This document shows positions 8,238-13,879 of a stretch of DNA of 13,879 bases, piece after piece. Every line of letters starts with the position of its first letter. Within the stretch, counting starts at the first letter, position 1. Made by a program: the position numbers and the translations under genes. Source of the DNA: Acanthamoeba castellanii str. Neff (taxonomy: Eukaryota; Discosea; Longamoebia; Acanthamoebidae); the NCBI RefSeq assembly GCF_000313135.1, contig NW_004457584.1, positions 784,439-798,317 on the forward strand, written 5' to 3'. The notes under the pieces were generated by a model that saw only the letters and a program-made list of their open reading frames with translations, was not told where the DNA came from and made no database searches.

Positions 8238-10048
8238 TTAGCACTGGAGCACATTTCCTTGGATGGCCACGCCTACTGCAGCTACAGGAGAAGTGAATAT
8301 GTGAAGAGGCAGGACCTGAGATTGGAGATGCTGCAATGGAGGGAAACACACATACCAACTTCATCAGGGTTGGGCACCTCCATGGGATTGAGACCAAACA
8401 CTTCCTTGACCTTCTCCACCACAGCTGGAGTTCGGGTCATGCCGCCCACCAGGAGCACTTGGTCCACCTTCTTGGGACCGGCTGCCTGCATGAGCGAGGG
8501 GGGGGGTGAACACAAGCTTCAATCTCTCTGCTCCGAGGGTTTGACCCACCTTGAGAGCCAACTCGCAGAGCGTGGCGGTACGGTCAACGAGAGGTTTGGT
8601 CAGCTGGTTGAAGTGGTCCCTGGTGAGGCGGGCGGTCAAGTGCTTGTCGCCGGTGACAGCCGCTGGCAGGTCGATCTCTGTGGTGGGCACGGAGTCAAGG
8701 GCCTTCTTGGCCCTCTCGGCGCCCTCTCTGAGCTGGCGGATGGCAGCTACGTCCAAGAGGGAGAGGTCCACGGCCTCGTTCTTCCTCTTCTTGAGCTCGT
8801 CCATCAGATACTGGAGCACGGTCGCATCAAAGTCCTCCCCGCCGAGGAAGGCGTCGCTGCTGCTGCTGGTGAGCTCGCAAAGGCCAAAATCAGTCATCTC
8901 GAAGAAGGAAACGGAGCATGCGCCGCCGCCCAGCTCGAACACGGCAACGCGCTGCGGCTTTCCGTAGTTCATATGCCAGAAGGCGGTGCCCATCAAGGCT
9001 GCCACATGTCCATGGACAAAGCGAAATACGTTGAGACCCGCAACGCGGGCCGCCTCCTTGATTTGCGTGGTGGTCGCTTCGTCGATGTTTAAGTAACTGT
9101 CACAGTGAAACCCAGAATGGAAGGTGAGTTCTTCATGCATCCACAAGTATATACACTTCCTCTATGGAGAAAGCTGTGCTGTTGAAGCGAGAAGCGTACG
9201 TGGGGACAGCGAAGATGGCCTCAGTAATGGGGTGCCCCATGTGTTTCTCAGCCGATTGCTTGCACTTTTCAATGATGAATGTTGCAATCTGAGCGGGGGA
9301 GTGGGCCTGCCCACCTGTAGGTGCAGATAAAAGTTAATGCTCTAACTCTCTCAGTCACGTTCACGTTTGAAAAAAAGCCAAGGGAGTCCGAACCAATGGC
9401 AACCCAGGCGTCGCCGGAACCGTTGGGGGCCTTCACAATGTCATAGGGCACACGCTGCTTGAGCTTGGCCACTTCCTCTGAATCGTGGCGCCCTCCTGTG
9501 GGTGGGCGACATGGGGCAAGTCACACTCAGTGTTCGGGAGGTGCTATCCAATGGGTCCTACCAAGTAGCGGCATAAATCCGAAGATGGTGCCCCGGGGGT
9601 TGGAGTCGCGCTGGCGCTTGGCCTGGTCGCCGACCAGCACGGTGCTCTCGCCTGTGGCAGGGTCCTGGGAGAAGGCCACCATTGAGGGCAGCCTGGCAAC
9701 GACATCGGCATTGTCGACCCATAGTGGCTTGCCCTTGTTCACCAAGACCGCGGCGCAGGTCTTTGTGGTGCCCATGTCAACGCCCAGCACAACGTCTGCG
9801 AACGATGAACACAACACAAGCTCGTTGATGATTGGCCAACCGGGTCGTGACACCAAATCAAGTCCAGCATAGAGGGAGAGGGGGGGGGGTAAGTACGCAC
9901 TTGGGCTGCGGGTGTGGTGATGGTGGGAGATAAAGGGTCTCTGTAAGCGCCCGGCGAAGAGGGTGGAAGTTGACCCAGCAGCAGCAGCACGGCCAAGGGG
10001 AAAGACCATGTTGCTCTGCATGAGGTTCCATCTACGAGTGCTTCGCAT
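8238..10048 (-). CDS. Mitochondrial-type Hsp70-like protein, nucleotide-binding domain only
   Basis: Seven exons on the minus strand: 10048-9901, 9795-9562, 9495-9394, 9314-9200, 9096-8550, 8485-8356 and 8281-8238. All introns are GT-AG (64-105 nt) and all phases agree, giving 439 residues. The N-terminus ([20 protein letters not shown] onward) is Arg/Ser-rich without acidic residues, like a mitochondrial presequence. Hsp70 motifs follow: [16 protein letters not shown] (phosphate 1), [17 protein letters not shown] (phosphate 2), [25 protein letters not shown] (adenosine) and [15 protein letters not shown]. The protein stops four residues after AIQG+N, where the linker and substrate-binding domain of a normal ~650-residue mtHsp70 would begin. 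Several catalytic positions are changed (Hsc70 numbering): K71 to Met124, E175 to Gly229, D199 to Glu254, T204 to Ala259, D206 to Ser261; D10 is kept (D56). Inference: a non-catalytic regulator, not a working chaperone. A pseudogene is less likely because seven exons remain open. Confidence 0.85.
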
Positions 10049-10415
10049 CCTTACGCGACCCTGTTTTTGTCCGATCGCAACGATTTGGTTTGGAAGGAAG
10101 TATGAACGAAAGGAAGAGAAGCAGAGGCCAGATCATGTTACTCTATTGAGGGAAACTTGATCTTGTCCGTTCCAGGAAATTGGTTTGTTTTGAGTGAAAA
10201 ATGCTGGGCCCTCTTGTGGTTGGTCTTTCGTTACCCTGACAGGAACTTTTATGATTGGTCAGCTCCCACCCTATAGACACTCATCCTCCACATGAGGGCT
10301 ACCACCAGCGACACCTGGAGAGAACCCGATGAAAGAACTCACTCCATGATCATCAACGATTTTCTTGGCTTCTTGAGAAGGGTCTTGAGTGATTGATAAC
10401 AATGCCCACAAGCAA
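10049..10415. other. Intergenic region upstream of the Hsp70-like gene
   Basis: Mostly lower-GC sequence with no convincing frame; probably the promoter of the minus-strand Hsp70-like gene. The minus-strand part at about 10275-10370 is open (reading FIGFSPGVAGGSPHVEDECL) next to the carboxypeptidase remnant and may be part of the same relic, but I cannot align it to that family. No canonical heat-shock element was found. Confidence 0.35.
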
Positions 10416-10595
10416 GGAGCAACCTGGACCGCCCTGATTCCACATGATGATGGGCGCCTTCTCCAGTGGCACCTTGGAGGCGAGGGCTGCCAAGTAGAAG
10501 ATGCGGAGGTTCCCGAGGGTAGGATGGGCGCCGCTGTTGATTTACCCACTGTACATGGTGAACGGCGGGTCATGGTCGAGTCTGGGGAGGTGCTT
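10416..10595 (-). pseudogene. Remnant of an S10 serine carboxypeptidase N-terminal region
   Basis: Minus-strand frame reads HLPRLDHDPPFTMYSG, a TAA at 10544-10542, then INSGAHPTLGNLRIFYLAAL and ASKVPLEKAPIIMWNQGGPG followed by CS. This follows the start of S10 carboxypeptidases: LPGL, an F-x-x-Y-S-G-Y strand, F-Y, then P-x-x-x-W-x-x-GGPGCS around the oxyanion region. The in-frame TAA falls exactly where the family has the Tyr of the SGY motif, one base from TAC. After GGPGCS the family resemblance fades and the frame meets TGA at 10355-10353. No Ser-Asp-His catalytic domain follows in the window. The donor-like GTAAAT at the stop could start an intron, but the peptide on both sides fits the family, so decay is the better reading. 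Confidence 0.55.
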
Positions 10596-10635
10596 CAAGC
10601 ACTCACTTGCTCACTCACCCAAAGCGCGCTCAAAC

Positions 10636-11217
10636 ATGAAGGCAGGGTTGGTGTTGCTGCTGGCCTTCCTGGCCACCACGGTGTACGCAGCGCTGGATGC
10701 GGAACCTCTCTTTCTCTCTTCCTGCCCTTGGGATCGCCAGCGCCAGCGCTGGGGCCACGCTGTGGTCACCTGGGCCCGCGCAACTGAACCCGTCGTCGCC
10801 TCCGGCCTCGTCCACGCCGCTGCAGCCGCTGCTCCTGTCGTCACCGGCCATCGCCTGGCCGTTTGACCCGTCCAGTTCGCCGCTGACGCCTCCTCCGCCC
10901 ACCAACTCGCCCACCACGTCACACCACTTGTCGTCTCCTCCTCACTGCAGACCCAGAACGCGTTGGGCGGGCTCGTTGGGCTCAAGCCGGCTATTGAGGT
11001 GAAGAAGAAGAAGAAGAAGGAGAAGACGCAACCGAAGGCCGGCAAGAAGCAACAGGGACCCAAGCCCAGGTCCAAGCCCCAGGCGAAGGGCCGGGGGTCT
11101 ACCTCGCAAGCGTGCAAGCAGAACTGGGAGGCCCTACTCCAGGGCACGCAGCTCAAAGACGAGACTATGCTCAAGGGCAAGTACTGGCACCTCCGAGGCA
11201 AGGCTCCGAACAACTGA
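10636..11217 (+). CDS. Small secreted Lys-rich protein, function unknown
   Basis: The ATG at 10636 opens a clear signal peptide (MKAGLVLLLAFLATTVYAAL). The second part, in the same frame, is a very basic segment: TQNALGGLVGLKPAIEV, six consecutive Lys, then KTQPKAGKKQQGPKPRSKPQ and a tail with KQNWEALLQGTQLKDETML ending GKAPNN. A stop at 10864-10866 separates them. I propose exons 10636-10860 and 10951-11217 joined by a GT-AG intron whose acceptor (CTCCTCCTCACTGCAG) is strong and whose donor (GTTTGA) is weak, giving about 163 residues. Other in-phase donors exist between 10757 and 10861, so the middle of the protein is uncertain. No known domain is recognised. The Lys run is encoded by an AAG repeat at about 11001-11019. 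Confidence 0.42.
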
Positions 11218-11787
11218 TGGCCCACACGTTACCTTCATTCGGTGGATCACAAGTTGATCGACCACCTGTGCAGCTGAAAAGGCCAGGCTGCAGACCACGG
11301 CGGCCACCACGGCGGCAACCACCACGAGGGCGACACCCCACCAGGGAGACGACGGTGCTTTACAAACGACGCCCACACCACGCGCTCCGGTGCTCCCTGC
11401 TCGGTCGCGCCTGGGTTCGCTCTACCGGTGGATTCATCAGCAGTCCCAAGGTGACAACACGTGAGTTGGCGCCTAACGCCGACATGGAAGTGTAAAGTAA
11501 TGAAGCGAGCCAATCAAAACAAATGAGCGAGAGCTTAGGAACATGACGCGGGTGATTTTCTTTGTCGGAAAGTGGTGATTGGCCGCAAAATGCAAGGCTC
11601 GCTCGATTCCCACCTTCACCACACCTTCTCCACACCTTCCCATCTTCAGCGGTGAGTTACGTCCAAAAAAGGAAGCAAATGCCCACTCGCTGGGCCATCA
11701 ATAAATAGTTTGTGCTCATCTGTTCCTGCAAACAAACCACCCAGCACATCAAGCCAACAACTTATCTAGACCCAACACACATCAACA
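11218..11787. other. Intergenic region and 5' flank of the NmrA-like gene
   Basis: No frame is convincing. A minus-strand frame beginning at 11376 encodes a hydrophobic stretch (GVALVVVAAVVAAVVC), which arises from a CCACGGCGG/CCACCACGG repeat at about 11295-11325. The last 100 bases become AT-richer and hold the NmrA promoter. Confidence 0.4.
11699..11708 (+). promoter_or_regulatory. Possible TATA box of the NmrA-like gene
   Basis: The stretch CAATAAATAG lies about 80 bases before the ATG at 11788 in a locally AT-rich region. The ATG context is ACAACAATGAG, with the favoured A three bases upstream. A TATA role is inferred from position and composition only. Confidence 0.35.
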
Positions 11788-12786
11788 ATGAGCAACAAGA
11801 TCATCACAGTTCTGGGCGCGACGGGCAAACAGGGAGGCAGCGTGGTGAGGGCGCTCCTGACCCAGGGTGGGTACCACGTCCGCGCAGTGACCAGGGACGC
11901 CTCGAAGAAGGCCGCGCTAGACCTGATCGACCTCGACAAGCAGCTGCGGGGCGGCAGCGGCGAGAGCCGGGTGGAGCTAGTCGAGGCGCAGCTCGATGAC
12001 GAGGCCTCGCTCAAGCGCGCCTTCGAGGGCGCCTACGGCGTGTTTGGCGTGACGAACTACTGGGAGGGGGCCGACCTGATGAAGGAGTTCCACCATGGCG
12101 TCCACATCGCTCACGCCGCCAAGGCAACCAACGTCAAGCACCTCGTCTGGAGGTATACAGTCTACATCTTTTTGCCCGCCTCTGCTGCTAAACTGTTGTT
12201 GTTTTTTTGTATGTCCTTGTGCAGCTCGCTCGAGTTCAGCTACGTGCCGCACTTCGTGTCGAAGGCCATGGTCGAGTCATACATCCAGCACCTCGGGGTG
12301 CCCTACACGGCCATCTACTTCCCTGCCTACTACGAGAACCACCTCGGCTTCCCCATGGCCCCGCGCCGCCAGGCAGACGGCACCTTCGTGCTGAGCATGC
12401 CGATGGACCCTGACCAGGCTCGCCTGCCGCTCTTCTCCGTGGCCGACTCGGGCGCGTTCGTGGTCGAGGCCCTCAACTACCCCGACCAGTACCTGGGCAA
12501 GCAGATGCGGGTCGCCAGCGAGAGCCTCACCGCGCGCCAGATAGCTGTCACGTTCGAGCGGGTGACCGGCTTGGCGACGCGCGCGGAGGAGGTCGACCAC
12601 GAGGCCTTCCAGCGCAGCTTCCCGGGCGCAGAGGAGCTCTACCTCAACCTCAAGTGGTTCGCTGACAACCCGACGGGCCTGCGCGACGTGGCCTGGTCGC
12701 ACCGCGTCCACCCGCAGATCAAGGACTGGGCCGGCTTCGTCCACGACCACCTCGACTTCTACAAGAACCTCACTGCTCAGTTGTAG
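11788..12786 (+). CDS. NmrA-like NAD(P)-binding protein (NMRAL1/HSCARG type)
   Basis: Two exons, 11788-12152 and 12225-12786, joined by a 72-nt GT-AG intron, encode about 308 residues, close to the ~300 of human NMRAL1. The N-terminus MSNKIITVLGATGKQGGSVV is the Rossmann G-x-x-G-x-x-G loop (residues 10-16). AVTRDASKK supplies the basic residues that select NADP(H). GVTNYWEG, HLVWSSLEFSYVPHFVSKAM and the GVPYTAIYFPAYYENHLG stretch match NMRAL1 in order. The HxxxK pattern in VPHFVSK replaces the YxxxK of active short-chain dehydrogenases, as in other NmrA proteins, so it is expected to be a redox (NADP/NADPH) sensor and not a dehydrogenase. The C-terminal half keeps the FPGAEELY and DWAGFVHDHLDFY segments of the family. 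The intron is 3n long without a stop, so retention would insert 24 residues. Confidence 0.93.
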   Translation: MSNKIITVLGATGKQGGSVVRALLTQGGYHVRAVTRDASKKAALDLIDLDKQLRGGSGESRVELVEAQLDDEASLKRAFEGAYGVFGVTNYWEGADLMKEFHHGVHIAHAAKATNVKHLVWRYTVYIFLPASAAKLLLFFCMSLCSSLEFSYVPHFVSKAMVESYIQHLGVPYTAIYFPAYYENHLGFPMAPRRQADGTFVLSMPMDPDQARLPLFSVADSGAFVVEALNYPDQYLGKQMRVASESLTARQIAVTFERVTGLATRAEEVDHEAFQRSFPGAEELYLNLKWFADNPTGLRDVAWSHRVHPQIKDWAGFVHDHLDFYKNLTAQL

Positions 12787-13019
12787 TAAGGGAGTGTGGA
12801 GAAGACGGTGGGCAAGGGGAGATCTCGTCAAGAGAACCATGCAAGGACGAACCATCCTTCTACACCGCTATTGGCGCAATCTATTTCTTTAAAAGGTGAA
12901 AATGCAAAACAGTTGGCAAAAAAAAAAATGAGAGAGATGCTTTTTAATCAAAAAAACAACAACAACAACTGATAACCGGATAGCTGTAACTAGCTAAGAG
13001 GGCCATGTTTGAAGCGCTA
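12787..13019. other. 3' flank of the NmrA-like gene
   Basis: Non-coding sequence with an A-rich tract at about 12917-12968, including an (AAC)n run near 12955-12968. I see no canonical AATAAA here. Confidence 0.5.
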
Positions 13020-13879
13020 GGAGTTGTGCCTTGGTTTCAATTTCCTGTTGTGTCCTATTAGTCTTTACATCTGAACCATGGATTGTCAGTGTGAGTAGGT
13101 GGAGGGGAGATAGGGGAAGTGGCACACCACCAGGCTTGGTCTTCTCATTCAGCACAGGGGTCTCTTGTTCATGCTTGGTCTTTACTCTTGCTTGGTCTTT
13201 CCTCTTCTCCTTAAGCAAGAAAGTGAGGCTTTCTTACTCTTGTATAAAAGATGATATCCACACACATGATGGTCAGAACAGTAGGGGATCTGAACACATG
13301 AGGGAGCAGGTTTCCATCCAGTAGGGCAAGGCGATTGGCCCAAAGGTTTCTCACCATATTTTGGGGGACCATCAAATCATTGAGGTTCAGCTGCCTCAGT
13401 GTCTCACCAGCTGGTAATGCAAGAGCACAAAGAAAGGAATTGCTATGGTGTGCAGTACTGGTTATCATATTCTTCCATTTGCTTCTGATAATCACATAGC
13501 CACTCCCACTCATGATGCTGCTTGCACAAGGCAAAGAATTTCTGAGCAGTAGTGTAAGCCAAGGGTTACTTTCAGAACTGAAGTGGAAAGTGTGTACTGT
13601 TCTTGGAGCCTTTGAAGTCAAACTTCTTTCCTGTGATGAGGTAGTGAACAAGGTTCATGAAGCACTCCCACAGGATTCAGTTTTTGACAAATGACAGATT
13701 GGGCATGGTCAAGGCCCAACAGATAATGGTGGGCAGTAGTGGCATCAATAGGTGACCTTTGGTTGGGGCAACCAGGCCCAAAGAAAATGTGGTTGGTGAG
13801 ACCACCCTGAAGATCCAGGAAGTAGAACTGCAACCTTAGGTTGAAGAAGGCATGGGTAATGGGTAGTTGCATTGGCGGG
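13020..13879 (-). pseudogene. Lower-GC region with possible decayed coding on the minus strand
   Basis: This stretch is clearly less GC-rich than the genes to its left and lacks their G/C third-position bias. One minus-strand frame from about 13690 to 13190 reads like protein but is broken by several stops: ILWECFMNLVHYLITGKKFD, later AQKFFALCKQHHEWEWLCDY with MEEYDNQYCTP, later GPPKYGEKPLGQSPCPTGWK and SDHHVCGYHLLYKSKKASLS. A competing minus-strand frame at 13651-13211 is open for 146 codons (containing ETLRQLNLNDLMVPQNMV), and 13872-13618 for 84 codons. I recognise no family in any. It may be an old mobile-element or gene relic; the right edge is cut by the window. Confidence 0.3.
13131..13206 (+). 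repeat. Imperfect GCTTGGTCTT repeats
   Basis: GCTTGGTCTT occurs three times, near 13134, 13172 and 13189. The last two are 17 bases apart within ACTCTTGCTTGGTCTTTCCT. On the minus strand the repeats read as Lys-Thr-Lys/Lys-Asp-Gln-Ala codons. Confidence 0.5.

Noticed and set aside
8205..9092. Plus-strand ORF of 295 codons
   Set aside because: It is antisense to the Hsp70-like exons, where every conserved motif is on the minus strand.
10170..10185. Possible heat-shock element upstream of the Hsp70-like gene (TTCCAGGAA)
   Set aside because: The spacing between TTC and GAA is three bases, not the two required, and no further units follow.
10697..11002. Plus-strand ORF of 101 codons rich in Ser and Pro
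   Set aside because: It lies in another frame over the proposed exon 1 and intron, is low complexity, and connects with neither the signal peptide nor the Lys-rich exon in frame.
10611..11225. Minus-strand ORF of 204 codons
   Set aside because: It is antisense to the signal-peptide/Lys-rich gene. Its run of Phe is just the complement of the AAG repeat.
11134..11376. Minus-strand ORF with a hydrophobic helix, considered as the signal anchor of the S10 carboxypeptidase relic
   Set aside because: The hydrophobic stretch comes from a simple CCACGGCGG-type repeat, and no clean splice path leads to the carboxypeptidase fragment.
13206..13246. A GTAAGA...AG segment of about 28 nt that would join two minus-strand open frames in phase
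   Set aside because: It is much shorter than any other intron in the window (64 nt minimum), so the match is probably chance.

Overview
The window looks like nuclear DNA of a free-living amoebozoan, most probably Acanthamoeba castellanii or a close relative. The reasons are GC-rich coding with strong G/C third positions, many short GT-AG introns (mostly 64-120 nt), tight gene spacing, and a receptor with a class III cyclase between two tyrosine-kinase-like kinases, an architecture I associate with Acanthamoeba. The species is inferred, not proven. All exon models were assembled by eye from splice signals, reading phase and family alignment.

Layout. 1-262: an open minus-strand frame running off the left edge. 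263-869: no convincing gene, probably the 5' flank of the receptor. 870-7697 (+): a 20-exon receptor gene with signal peptide, two tandem PstS-like periplasmic-binding-protein domains, an EGF-like stalk, one transmembrane helix, kinase 1, a nucleotidyl cyclase and kinase 2. Two single-base frame breaks lie in kinase 2. 7853-8192 (+): a small His-rich gene with a possible ERF4/GOLGA7-like domain and one frame break. 8238-10048 (-): a 7-exon mitochondrial-type Hsp70 that stops at the end of the nucleotide-binding domain and has lost key catalytic residues. 10416-10595 (-): a decayed piece of an S10 serine carboxypeptidase. 10636-11217 (+): a small secreted Lys-rich protein. 11788-12786 (+): a clear NmrA-like (NMRAL1/HSCARG type) NADP(H)-binding protein. 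12787-13879: lower-GC sequence with possible decayed coding on the minus strand.

How the genes work together. No operon or shared pathway is evident. The receptor would couple an extracellular small-molecule sensor to phosphorylation and cyclic-nucleotide output. The Hsp70-like protein and the NmrA protein suggest mitochondrial chaperone regulation and redox sensing respectively, but nothing in the sequence links them. The most unusual items are the double-PBP/kinase/cyclase/kinase receptor and the NBD-only, catalytically altered mitochondrial Hsp70.
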